This document shows, one piece after another, positions 8,199 through 15,733 of a DNA stretch of 64,000 bases. Every line of letters begins with the position of its first letter. Position 1 is the first letter of the stretch. A model generated the notes under the pieces. The model ran no database searches and had not been told where the DNA came from. It saw only the letters and a list, made by a program, of their open reading frames with translations. A program made the position numbers and the translations under genes. Source of the DNA: Microlunatus panaciterrae (GTDB taxonomy: Bacteria; Actinomycetota; Actinomycetes; Propionibacteriales; Propionibacteriaceae); NCBI RefSeq assembly GCF_016907535.1, contig NZ_JAFBCF010000001.1, positions 1,612,001 through 1,676,000 on the forward strand, given 5' to 3'.

Positions 8199-9488
8199 CT
8201 ACGCCTTGCCCACCACGAGCACGGTCGCCTCCGGGAAGGCCTCGCCGTCGAGGTGACGACGTCCATCCACGATGACCTTCACACCCGGCAGATCCTGCTC
8301 CGTCAGGTTCGTGTAGTCGGCGTGGTCGGCCTGCACCACCGCAACGTCCACCGGCGTCCCCAACGAAGCGGGCTCGAAGCCGAGCTCGCGCAACTCGTCG
8401 TCGGAATACATCGGGTCGTGCACGGTGACCTGGGCACCCTCGGCCCGCAGCGCGTCCACCGTCGGGAACACACCGGAGAAGGCGGTCTCCTTCACCCCGC
8501 CGCGATAGGCGGCACCGAGCACCACCACCCGGGCGCCGGTCAGGTCACCGTAGGCGCCCTTGGCCAGCCCGACCGCGTAAGCCGGCATGGCGGCGTTCGC
8601 CTCGCGTGCGGCACGGACGACGGTCGCCGTCGGGTCGTTCCACAGATAGAGCCGCGGATAGACCGGGATGCAGTGACCACCCACGGCGATGCCGGGGCGG
8701 TGGATGTGGCTGTACGGCTGGGAGTTGCTGGCCTCGATCACCTGGTAGACGTCGATGCTGTGGGAGGCCGCGAACCGGCCGAACTGGTTGGCCAGTCCGA
8801 TGTTGACGTCACGGTAGGTGGTCTCGGCCAGCTTCGCCATCTCGGCTGCCTCAGCGCTGCCCAGGTCCCAGACGCCGTTGCCGCGTTCCAGGTCCGGTCG
8901 CTCGTCGAACTCCAGCACCTGCTCGTAGAAGGCGACCGCCTCCTTGGCGCCGGCGTCGGACAGCCCACCGACCAGCTTCGGATATTTGCGCAGGTCGGCG
9001 AACACCCGACCGGTCAGCACCCGCTCGGGCGAGAAGACGAGGTGGAAGTCCTCACCCTCGACCAGCCCGGACTCCGACTCCAGCAGCGGCTTCCACCGGC
9101 CCCGGGTCGTGCCGACCGGAAGGGTGGTCTCGTAGGACACCAGCGTCCCCGCCTTGAGCCCCCGGCCGATGTCCTGGGTGGCCGAGTCCATCCAGCCGAA
9201 GTCGGGCTCGCTGTCGGCGTTGACGAACAGCGGCACCACGACCACCACCGCCTGCGCCTGTGCCACCGCGGCCGCCGTGTCGGTCGTCGCGGTCAGCCGC
9301 CCGTCGGCCACCACCGCGGCCAGCTTCTCCGCCAGGTGCGCCTCACCCGGGAACGGCTCCTCGCCACGGTTCACCTGGTCGACCACCGCCCGGTTGACGT
9401 CGGCGCCGATGACCTGGTGCCCGCGGCTGGCGAACTGGACGGCCAGCGGCAGGCCGATCTTGCCGAGCGCGACAACGGTGATGTTCAT
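8199..9488 (-). CDS. wbpA: UDP-N-acetyl-hexosamine 6-dehydrogenase (WbpA/WecC family)
   Basis: A 429-aa member of the UDP-glucose/GDP-mannose dehydrogenase family. The N-terminal NAD-binding domain starts MNITVVALGKIGLPLA (GxGxxG-like), the central dimerisation helix runs about 205-300, and the catalytic Cys is C273 in GGHCIPVYP. A C-terminal UDP-binding domain completes it (GAAYRGGVKE). It oxidises C6 to a carboxylate using two NAD+. The order of the next three genes points to UDP-GlcNAc as substrate, giving UDP-GlcNAcA, rather than UDP-ManNAc. It is last in a four-gene unit transcribed leftwards; its start overlaps the stop of the oxidoreductase gene by 4 nt. Confidence 0.88.
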   Translation of the reverse strand: MNITVVALGKIGLPLAVQFASRGHQVIGADVNRAVVDQVNRGEEPFPGEAHLAEKLAAVVADGRLTATTDTAAAVAQAQAVVVVVPLFVNADSEPDFGWMDSATQDIGRGLKAGTLVSYETTLPVGTTRGRWKPLLESESGLVEGEDFHLVFSPERVLTGRVFADLRKYPKLVGGLSDAGAKEAVAFYEQVLEFDERPDLERGNGVWDLGSAEAAEMAKLAETTYRDVNIGLANQFGRFAASHSIDVYQVIEASNSQPYSHIHRPGIAVGGHCIPVYPRLYLWNDPTATVVRAAREANAAMPAYAVGLAKGAYGDLTGARVVVLGAAYRGGVKETAFSGVFPTVDALRAEGAQVTVHDPMYSDDELRELGFEPASLGTPVDVAVVQADHADYTNLTEQDLPGVKVIVDGRRHLDGEAFPEATVLVVGKA

Positions 9489-10483
9489 GAGTGGTCCTTG
9501 ATGTCGATGGTCGTGCCGGTGTTGGCGGACTCGATCATTGCCTCGGCGACGACGACGGTGGTGAGTCCCTGCTCCATGGTGACGATGTCGGCGGGCCTGC
9601 CCAGAACCGCGTCACGGAAGTTCTCGTGCTCCACTCGCAAGGGCTCCGGCTTGGCGATCGCATACCTGACCACGTCGCCTTCCGAGACCCCTCGGAACTG
9701 CTGCACGTCGTCCCAGGTGGTGCGCACCGAGCCGTTGGCATAGAAGGTGAGGTCGGCGGTCAGCGTGTCGGCGACGAAGGTGCCCTTCTCCCCGGTCACG
9801 ATCGTGACCCGCTCCTTGAGCGGCGACAGCCAGTTCACCAGGTGGTTGGTCACCGTACCGTCGGTGAGCGAACCCACCACGGCGATCAGATCTTCGTGCT
9901 CCCGCCCGCTCTTGTGCGCCGTCCGGGCCGCCACCGAGGCGAAGGCCTGCTGGGTCACCCAGGCCGTGAGGTCGATGTCGTGGGTAGCGAGGTCCTTGAC
10001 CACCCCCACGTCGGCGATGCGTCCCGGGAACGGGCCCTGCCGGCGGGTGATGATCTGGTAGACGGTGCCGAGCTCGCCCTGCTCCAACCGCTGCCGGGCC
10101 GACTGCAAAGCCGGGTTGTAGCGCTCGATGTGGCCAACGGCACCGACCAGTCCCTGATCGGCGAACGCCTGGGCGATCCTGCGGGCGGAGGCGATGTCCT
10201 GGGCCAGCGGCTTCTCGATGATGGCGTGCACCCCGGCCGCGGCCAGCGCCAGCCCGACCTCCTCGTGGTACACGGTCGGTACGGCGACCGCGCAGTAGTC
10301 GAGACCGGCGGCGATCAGCTGCTCGACGCTGTCGTGGACGGGGCGACCGGCGGCCACACCGTGCTGGTCACCACCGGGGTCGGCGACGGCGACCAGGTCG
10401 ACCCCCTCCAGGCTTGCCAGGACGCGGGCATGGTGCCGCCCCATCATGCCGAGCCCGATCAGGCCAGCGCGCAGGTTCGCCAT
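9485..10483 (-). CDS. wbpB: Gfo/Idh/MocA oxidoreductase, probable UDP-GlcNAcA 3-dehydrogenase
   Basis: The start is the ATG whose complement is 10481-10483 (MANLRAGLIGLG); longer open sequence upstream belongs to the aminotransferase. The 332-aa protein has the Rossmann motif GLIGLGMMG (7-15), the EKP signature (E90-K91-P92) that holds the nicotinamide and active-site Lys, and a C-terminal alpha/beta dimerisation domain. In the P. aeruginosa B-band pathway WbpB oxidises C3 of UDP-GlcNAcA to the 3-keto sugar used by the next aminotransferase. Placement 2 nt after the aminotransferase stop and in a 4-nt overlap with the dehydrogenase supports that role. Confidence 0.82.
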   Translation of the reverse strand: MANLRAGLIGLGMMGRHHARVLASLEGVDLVAVADPGGDQHGVAAGRPVHDSVEQLIAAGLDYCAVAVPTVYHEEVGLALAAAGVHAIIEKPLAQDIASARRIAQAFADQGLVGAVGHIERYNPALQSARQRLEQGELGTVYQIITRRQGPFPGRIADVGVVKDLATHDIDLTAWVTQQAFASVAARTAHKSGREHEDLIAVVGSLTDGTVTNHLVNWLSPLKERVTIVTGEKGTFVADTLTADLTFYANGSVRTTWDDVQQFRGVSEGDVVRYAIAKPEPLRVEHENFRDAVLGRPADIVTMEQGLTTVVVAEAMIESANTGTTIDIKDHS

Positions 10484-10485
10484 GA

Positions 10486-11574
10486 TCAGGCACCTGCCCT
10501 GGCTAGTGCGTTGACGGCGGTGACAATCCGTTCGAGGTCGGCGTCGGAGAGCGACGGGTGCACCGGCAGCGACAGGCACTCCTGGGCGGCCTGTTCGGTG
10601 GCCGGCAGGTCAACCGGCGACTGGAACGGCGCCAGCCGGTGGTTGGGGATGGGGTAGAACATGCCGGAGCCGATGTTGTGCTCCTCGCGGAGCGCCTTGG
10701 CCAGGCCGTCGCGGTCGTCGGCGACCCGGATCGTGTACTGGTGGTAGACGTGGATCGCACCGTCCGCCACTGGCGGGGTGGTGACGCCCTCAAGATGGGC
10801 GGTCAGGTATGCAGCGTTCGACTGCCGCTGTTTGGTCCAACCGTCGACCTTGGTCAGCTGCACCCGGCCGATGGCGGCGTGGATGTCGGTCATCCGGTTG
10901 TTGAAACCCACCACCTCGTTCTCGTACTGCCGCTGCATGCCCTGGTTGCGATAGAGGCGCAGCAGCCGCTCGATCTCCGGGGTGGCCGCGGTGACCATCC
11001 CACCCTCACCCGAGGTCATGTTTTTCGTCGGGTAGAGCGAGAACATGGCGAACGAGCCGAACGCCCCTACCGGGGTTCCGCCGAGGGAGGCGCCGTGGGC
11101 CTGAGCCGCGTCCTCGAAGATCTGCAGCGAGTGCTTGTCGGCGACCGCCTGCAGGCCGGCCATGTCGGCCGGATGGCCGTAGAGATGCACCGGCATGATG
11201 CCGACGGTCCGCTCGGTGATCGCGTTCTCGACCGAGACGGGGTCGAGACAGAAGCTGTCCGCCTGGATGTCGGCGAAGACCGGTGTCGCGCCGGTGAGCG
11301 CCACCGAGTTGGCGGTTGCGGCGAAGGTGAACGAGGGCACGATCACCTCATCTCCCGCCTTGACCCCGGCCGAGAGCAGGCCCAGGTGCAAGCCGGACGT
11401 CCCGGAGTTGACCGCGACGCAGGCGCGTCCGAGTCCGAAGTGCTCGGCGTACTCCTGCTCGAAGGCGGCCACCTCAGGACCCTGCGCGAGCATGCCACTG
11501 CGCATCACGCGGTCGACGGCGGCACGCTCCTCCTCTCCGATCAGCGGTTTGGCAGGCGGGATGAAATCGGTCAT
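10486..11574 (-). CDS. wbpE: DegT/DnrJ/EryC1 aminotransferase, probable UDP-3-keto-GlcNAcA 3-aminotransferase
   Basis: A 362-aa PLP-dependent sugar aminotransferase starting at MTDFIPPAKP. Family motifs: G-T-S-G-L-H (58-63) for the phosphate, FEDAAQAHGA with D155 pairing with the PLP nitrogen, and the PLP lysine K184 in SLYPTKNMTSGEGG. The closing region has the usual YHQYTIRV and LPVHPSLSDADLERI segments. WbpE uses glutamate to aminate the 3-keto group made by WbpB. Its start overlaps the acyltransferase stop (ATGA). Confidence 0.87.
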   Translation of the reverse strand: MTDFIPPAKPLIGEEERAAVDRVMRSGMLAQGPEVAAFEQEYAEHFGLGRACVAVNSGTSGLHLGLLSAGVKAGDEVIVPSFTFAATANSVALTGATPVFADIQADSFCLDPVSVENAITERTVGIMPVHLYGHPADMAGLQAVADKHSLQIFEDAAQAHGASLGGTPVGAFGSFAMFSLYPTKNMTSGEGGMVTAATPEIERLLRLYRNQGMQRQYENEVVGFNNRMTDIHAAIGRVQLTKVDGWTKQRQSNAAYLTAHLEGVTTPPVADGAIHVYHQYTIRVADDRDGLAKALREEHNIGSGMFYPIPNHRLAPFQSPVDLPATEQAAQECLSLPVHPSLSDADLERIVTAVNALARAGA

Positions 11575-12215
11575 GAGGTGGTGGTCTCCATGGACGTGTC
11601 GGGGGTTTCTGAACTGGCTGGCGTCGAGGTAAGAAGGGTGAGCGACTCGTTGTCCTGGGCGTAGAGCTCGCCGGTCTGCGGGCAGCGCCACCGGTCGTCG
11701 GCGGTCTGCTCCAGTGGGACACCGGCCCGGCCGACCCACCCGATCCGCTTGGCCGGGACGCCGGCGACCAGCGCGAAGTCCGCCACATCCTTGACCACCA
11801 CTGAACCGGCCGCGACCAGCGCCCAGGCGCCGATGGTCACGGGGGCCACGCAGACGGCCCGGGCGCCGATCGAGGCGCCGGTGCGGACGGTGACACCGAC
11901 GGCTTCCCAGTCGTCGCCACGCTTGAGCTGCCCATCGGGGGTGATCGAGCGGGGGTAGTGGTCGTTGGTGAAGACCACGCTCGGGCCGACGAAGACGCCG
12001 TCCTCGAGGATCGCCGGCTCATAGACCAGGGCGTAGTTCTGCAGTTTGCAGTTGTCGCCCATCCGTACGCCCGAGCCGACGTACGCGCCACGTCCGATCA
12101 CACAGTTCTGGCCGAGGATGGCACCCTCGCGCACCTGCGCCAGATGCCAGATCGAGGTTCCCTCTCCAAGTTGGGCATCCTCTGCAACATCTGCCGTTGC
12201 CTGAACGCGGGCCAT
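11571..12215 (-). CDS. wbpD: Hexapeptide-repeat acyltransferase, probable UDP-GlcNAc(3NH2)A 3-N-acetyltransferase
   Basis: The ATG at 12215 (MARVQATADVAED) has an AGGGAGA ribosome-binding site 6 nt before it, so the longer open frame is rejected. The 214-aa protein has left-handed beta-helix repeats from residue 5 to about 150, including the GTSIWHLAQVREGA and CVIGRGAYVG segments typical of WbpD/QdtC sugar N-acetyltransferases, a FTNDHYPR segment with the catalytic-site His, and the AGVPAKRIGWVGRAG cap. A short C-terminal tail (CPQTGELY) has the look of a small beta hairpin. It would acetylate the 3-amino group, finishing UDP-GlcNAc3NAcA. It is first in the four-gene unit. Confidence 0.83.
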   Translation of the reverse strand: MARVQATADVAEDAQLGEGTSIWHLAQVREGAILGQNCVIGRGAYVGSGVRMGDNCKLQNYALVYEPAILEDGVFVGPSVVFTNDHYPRSITPDGQLKRGDDWEAVGVTVRTGASIGARAVCVAPVTIGAWALVAAGSVVVKDVADFALVAGVPAKRIGWVGRAGVPLEQTADDRWRCPQTGELYAQDNESLTLLTSTPASSETPDTSMETTTS

Positions 12216-12383
12216 CTTCACTCTCCCTACCTGTGCTCTCGGCTCGAGCCGCTGTGCTACCTGTACGGGTCCCCGGAGCCCACCCGAGCCTAACGCAGGT
12301 GGCCCAGCAGCCCATATTCGCGCCTTGAGCCCGACCCACGCGCCCCGAGCTCGACCCACGCGCCTCGAGCCCCACCCCACGCG

Positions 12384-12576
12384 CCCTGAGCTTGTCGAAG
12401 GGCGAGAGGTTGAGGCACATGGGTGAGGCCTTCGACAAGCTCAGGGCTCGTAATGAGGCCCTTCGACAAGCTCAGGGCACGTAGTGAGGCCCTTCGACAA
12501 GCTCAGGGCACGTAGTGAGGCCCTTCGACAAGCTCAGGGCACGTAGTGAGGCCCTTCGACAGGCTCAGGGCTTGTG
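12384..12576. repeat. REP-like element: one inverted copy plus five 31-bp tandem units
   Basis: The core CCCTTCGACAAGCTCAGGG occurs five times with exact 31-bp spacing (TTCGAC at 12431, 12462, 12493, 12524, 12555), each followed by CACGTAGTGAGG or a close variant. One copy in the opposite orientation lies at about 12384-12404, so head-to-head copies could fold into a long hairpin in RNA. The array sits between the start of the wbpD-like gene and the stop of the capD-like gene, both on the minus strand. The rest of the 362-bp gap (12216-12577) contains GC-rich CTCGAGC/CACGCGCC-type degenerate copies and no gene. Confidence 0.9.
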
Positions 12577-12577
12577 C

Positions 12578-14392
12578 TTAGCGGGCGAGCCGCAGCCGGC
12601 TGTTGCCGGTGGACGACACGTACTCGTGCCTGGCACCGATCTCGGCCGGGTCGATCGGGGGGACGGGGACGTGGGCGATCAACGGGTGATGCTTGAACAC
12701 CCCGCGCTCCTCGTCGCTGAACAGCACCTCGTGCATCTTCTCACCCGGACGGAGGCCGGTGAAGACGATGTCGATCCGGGCACGGGACTGGGCCACCAGC
12801 CGCTTGGCGACGTCGAGGATCTTGATCGGCTCGCCCATGTCGAGGACGAGCACCTCCCCCGGCTCACCGATGGCGGCGGCCTGGATGGTCAGCTGGCAGG
12901 CCTCCGGGATGGTCATGAAGAACCGGGTCACCTCGGGGTGGGTCACGGTGACCGGCCCACCCGCCTTGATCTGACCGGCGAAGGTGTGCAGCATCGACCC
13001 ACGGCTGCCGAGCACGTTGCCGAACCGGACCGAGAGATAGGTGCCCTCTGAGCGGTGCGCGAACCAGGAGGTGAGCTGTTCGGCCAACCGCTTGGTGCTG
13101 CCCAGCACGCTCGACGGGCTGGCCGCCTTGTCGGTGGAGATGTTGACGAAACGGCTGCAGCCATATCTCTGCGACATCTTGAGCACGTTGAGGGTGCCCA
13201 ACACGTTGGTCTTCCACCCCTCCTCCGGATACTGCTCCAGCATCGGCAGGTGCTTGAGGGCGGCCGCGTGCAAGACGACGTCCGGTCGGTGTGCGGCGAA
13301 GACCGCATCCAGGGCCGCCTCGTCGCGGATGTCGGCCAGCACGATGTCGTTGGTGTCCAGCAGTGCCCGTCCATAGATGGAGAGCTGTACGGCGTGCAGG
13401 GCGGACTCGTCGCGGTCGAGCAACACCAGCTCCTTGGGACCGAACCGGTAGACCTGACGGGCGAGCTCGGAGCCGATCGAGCCGCCGGCGCCGGTGACCA
13501 GCACCGTGCGGCCGGTGAGGTAGTCGGCGATCTCGTCGAGGTTGGTGTCGATCTGGTGCCGTCCCAGGACGTCGGCGATGTGGATCTCGCGGACATCCTG
13601 GACCGAGACGCGGTTGTCGATCAGGTCAGCCAGCGGCGGCAGGATCAGGAAGCGTAGACCGGCGTTCTCGACAATGGTGGAGACCTCGCGGACGAGTTCT
13701 GCACTGGCCTGGGTGATCGCCAGAATGACGGTGCTGGCGCCCTTGTTCTCGGCGGCCTCGAGAATCTGATGCCGATTACCGAGGACGGGAATACCCAGCA
13801 GGCGCAGATTGCGCTTTGCCCTCGAGTCGTCGATCAGGCCGACCACCTCGTACGGGGCACTCTCGTCGGTGGCAATCGAGCGGACCAGCTGGTGGCCGGC
13901 GTCGCCGGCACCGTAGATCAGCACCCTCTCCGCCCCTTGCCGGGAGAGGACACCACGGCTGGTCCAGGCACGGTAGCCCCAGCGACCCGCGCCCATCAGC
14001 ATCAGGGCGATCGGCGGTGTGAGCACGGCAGTGGCCCGCGGGAAGGTCTGGGTTCCGATGAATCCGAGGAACACGACACCGAGCACCACGGCCCCGGCGA
14101 GAGCGGTGGCGGCGAGCCCGAAGCTCTCCTCGAAGCTGGCGGTGCGGTAGCGACCGCGATAGAGCATCAGCAGGGTGCCGAACACGACCTGCAGGATGCA
14201 GGCCAGCGCGAGGTAGCCGAAGATGACCGACCACTGCATGGCGCTGAGGTTAAAGTCATAGCGGGTCGCCGCCACCAGCAGAGTGGCAACCACCCAGCTG
14301 GCGAGGTCCCACCCGACTCGGGCTAGGCGTCGGTGAAGTGAGGGGTCCTGCACAGTGGTCTCCTGTTCCTGGCCTCGCCCCCCGACGCGCAT
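12578..14392 (-). CDS. Membrane-bound nucleotide-sugar dehydratase (CapD/WbpM/FlaA1 family)
   Basis: I choose the ATG at 14392 because AAGGA lies 6 nt upstream; a TTG 20 codons earlier is also open. Four membrane helices occupy residues about 25-135. Two Rossmann-type domains follow: a CoA-binding-like one (GAGDAG, 161-166) and the SDR catalytic domain (GAGGSIGSE, 301-309; HAAALKHLP, 375-383; STDKA, 419-423; TKR, 433-435). The WbpM branch lacks the usual SDR Tyr and uses Asp/Lys of the S-x-D-K motif, as here. It converts UDP-GlcNAc to a UDP-4-keto-6-deoxy sugar, a precursor of QuiNAc/FucNAc-type residues. It is separated from the wbp genes by a repeat array. Confidence 0.87.
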   Translation of the reverse strand: MRVGGRGQEQETTVQDPSLHRRLARVGWDLASWVVATLLVAATRYDFNLSAMQWSVIFGYLALACILQVVFGTLLMLYRGRYRTASFEESFGLAATALAGAVVLGVVFLGFIGTQTFPRATAVLTPPIALMLMGAGRWGYRAWTSRGVLSRQGAERVLIYGAGDAGHQLVRSIATDESAPYEVVGLIDDSRAKRNLRLLGIPVLGNRHQILEAAENKGASTVILAITQASAELVREVSTIVENAGLRFLILPPLADLIDNRVSVQDVREIHIADVLGRHQIDTNLDEIADYLTGRTVLVTGAGGSIGSELARQVYRFGPKELVLLDRDESALHAVQLSIYGRALLDTNDIVLADIRDEAALDAVFAAHRPDVVLHAAALKHLPMLEQYPEEGWKTNVLGTLNVLKMSQRYGCSRFVNISTDKAASPSSVLGSTKRLAEQLTSWFAHRSEGTYLSVRFGNVLGSRGSMLHTFAGQIKAGGPVTVTHPEVTRFFMTIPEACQLTIQAAAIGEPGEVLVLDMGEPIKILDVAKRLVAQSRARIDIVFTGLRPGEKMHEVLFSDEERGVFKHHPLIAHVPVPPIDPAEIGARHEYVSSTGNSRLRLAR

Positions 14393-14407
14393 GACAAATC
14401 CTTGCGA

Positions 14408-14413
14408 AGCATA
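14408..14413 (-). promoter_or_regulatory. Candidate -10 element of the capD/wbpM-like gene
   Basis: TATGCT read on the minus strand lies 15 nt before the chosen ATG, leaving a short leader that just accommodates the AAGGA ribosome-binding site. The same hexamer with a good -35 is seen before the GT2 gene at 25962. No strong -35 is evident at the right spacing here, so confidence is low. Confidence 0.35.
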
Positions 14414-14638
14414 GGACACAAGTGCCGGGGAAGGATAGTCGAGCAGTGTCAACTCTCAACGTAACGACTCGCCGCAGATATTCTCCCTAATGTCGAATTT
14501 GCCTTCGTCTGAGCCGTACCGTCCGGGAATCTGGCCGAATATCCACATTTCACTTCCACTTGAACCGTCGTGAAATGCCGCCCGGGTTCGATCGATGTTC
14601 ACCTGGAGTTCAGCACTGCTTCGCCTGCACTATCGGCG

Positions 14639-14644
14639 TAGGGT
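14639..14644 (+). promoter_or_regulatory. -10 element TAGGGT of a leaderless stressosome-operon promoter
   Basis: TAGGGT is followed by 7 nt and then ATG (14652). The identical hexamer and spacing occurs before dapC at 28224, which argues that transcription begins at or next to the start codon. This decides the start in favour of 14652 over an upstream ATG at 14595. The upstream interval from 14453 holds no gene. Confidence 0.55.
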
Positions 14645-14651
14645 GCCCGGT

Positions 14652-15731
14652 ATGAGCACAGCCGGGGAGGTGACCGACGCCACGGCCCAGCCTGACCAGC
14701 CCGATGTCGCAGCGCTCATTCCCATCGTCCGCCGGATCGTCTTCGCCCGCGTGGCCGACCGGGCCGCCGCGGACGATCTGGTCCAGGAGACGCTGGTGCG
14801 GGTGCTCGCCGCATCGGAGCGGGTCGAACCGGGCATGCTCGAGCCGTACGCCATCGTCACCGCCCGCAACGTGGTCGCCTCGATGTGGAAGCAGGAGGAC
14901 CGGCATCGGCGCAACCAGCACCGGGTCGTCGACCTGGCGCCGGCGCAGGAGCCGGACGAGAACCTCCTGGAGCGGGAGGAGCACGATGCCGTGACGGAGG
15001 CTCTGGCGCGGCTGTCGGAGCGCGAACGCCGCACGCTGCTGGCGCATGAGGTGTCGGGTGAGGACACCCGCTCGCTGGCCAACGAGCTGGGGGTGTCGGC
15101 TGGGGCGGTGGCCGCACAGCTCAACCGGAGCAGGGCCCGGCTCCGGGTCGAATATCTGCTGGCCCTCGAACAGGCCGAACCCCCTACCGACCGGTGCCGA
15201 CCGGTCCTGTTCGCACTGTCGATCGGTGACCGACGGCGCCAGCGGGAGGTCGACGCGGCTCGGCACCTGCTGGAGTGCAACCTGTGCGCCCGATTGAGCG
15301 AGCCGTTGATGGAGCGCGGCCAACCGAATGACAACGAGACCCGCATTCGCATCCGCTCGGACGCGGACATCGTGCTGGCCCGCCAGGGGGCCAGAGAGCT
15401 GGCCGCCAGGCTGGAATTCTCGCGCACCGAGCTGACGGTGATCGCCACGGCTGTGTCCGAGATCGCGAGAAACATCGTCCGTTTCGCCGGGCAGGGGGAG
15501 ATCCTGGTCGAGCTGCTCGAGAATCCCCGACCTGGCGTACGCGTGGTGGCCCGCGACACTGGTCCGGGCATCGAGGACGTCGATCAGGCCATGGCCCAGG
15601 GCTACAGCACCTACCACGGGCTCGGGCTGGGTCTGCCGGGGGCGCGACGGTTGATGGATGAGTTTGCGGTCGTGTCGGAACGCGGCCGTGGAACGACGGT
15701 GACCATGACAAAGTGGCGACAGGGAGGATGA
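14652..15731 (+). CDS. ECF-type sigma factor fused to a ZAS-like motif and an RsbT-type serine kinase domain
   Basis: A 359-aa three-part protein. Residues about 20-90 are sigma region 2 (FARVADRAAADDLVQETLVRVL; DxxQE core). Residues about 112-172 are region 4 with a helix-turn-helix (LSERERRTLLAHEVSGEDTRSLANELGVS). H205-C209-C212 form an HX3CX2C motif (HLLECNLC) like the zinc anti-sigma (ZAS) motif. Residues about 232-355 are a GHKL ATPase with N-box E270xxxN274, DTGPGI (302-307) and GLGLGLPG (323-330), closest to RsbT. RsbT phosphorylates RsbS/RsbR in stressosomes; here the downstream gene pair supplies both. The stop overlaps the RsbR gene. The domain order suggests the sigma factor is held by its own kinase domain in the stressosome. 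An assembly or frameshift artefact is unlikely, as the frame is continuous. Confidence 0.88.
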   Translation: MSTAGEVTDATAQPDQPDVAALIPIVRRIVFARVADRAAADDLVQETLVRVLAASERVEPGMLEPYAIVTARNVVASMWKQEDRHRRNQHRVVDLAPAQEPDENLLEREEHDAVTEALARLSERERRTLLAHEVSGEDTRSLANELGVSAGAVAAQLNRSRARLRVEYLLALEQAEPPTDRCRPVLFALSIGDRRRQREVDAARHLLECNLCARLSEPLMERGQPNDNETRIRIRSDADIVLARQGARELAARLEFSRTELTVIATAVSEIARNIVRFAGQGEILVELLENPRPGVRVVARDTGPGIEDVDQAMAQGYSTYHGLGLGLPGARRLMDEFAVVSERGRGTTVTMTKWRQGG

Positions 15732-15733
15732 GC

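Noticed and set aside
8253-9743. 496-codon open frame antisense to the nucleotide-sugar dehydrogenase
   Set aside because: Shadow of the wbpA-like gene, with no motif or RBS.
12384-12576. Regularly spaced repeats that could be read as a CRISPR array
   Set aside because: The 31-bp period has no unique spacers: the whole unit is repeated, the core also occurs inverted, and no cas genes are nearby.
14652-15731. C-terminal ATPase domain as RsbW (anti-sigma kinase of SigB/SigF type)
   Set aside because: The next genes encode RsbR and RsbS, substrates of RsbT; no RsbV-type gene is present and the short GLGLGLPG lid is RsbT-like. RsbW is not fully excluded.
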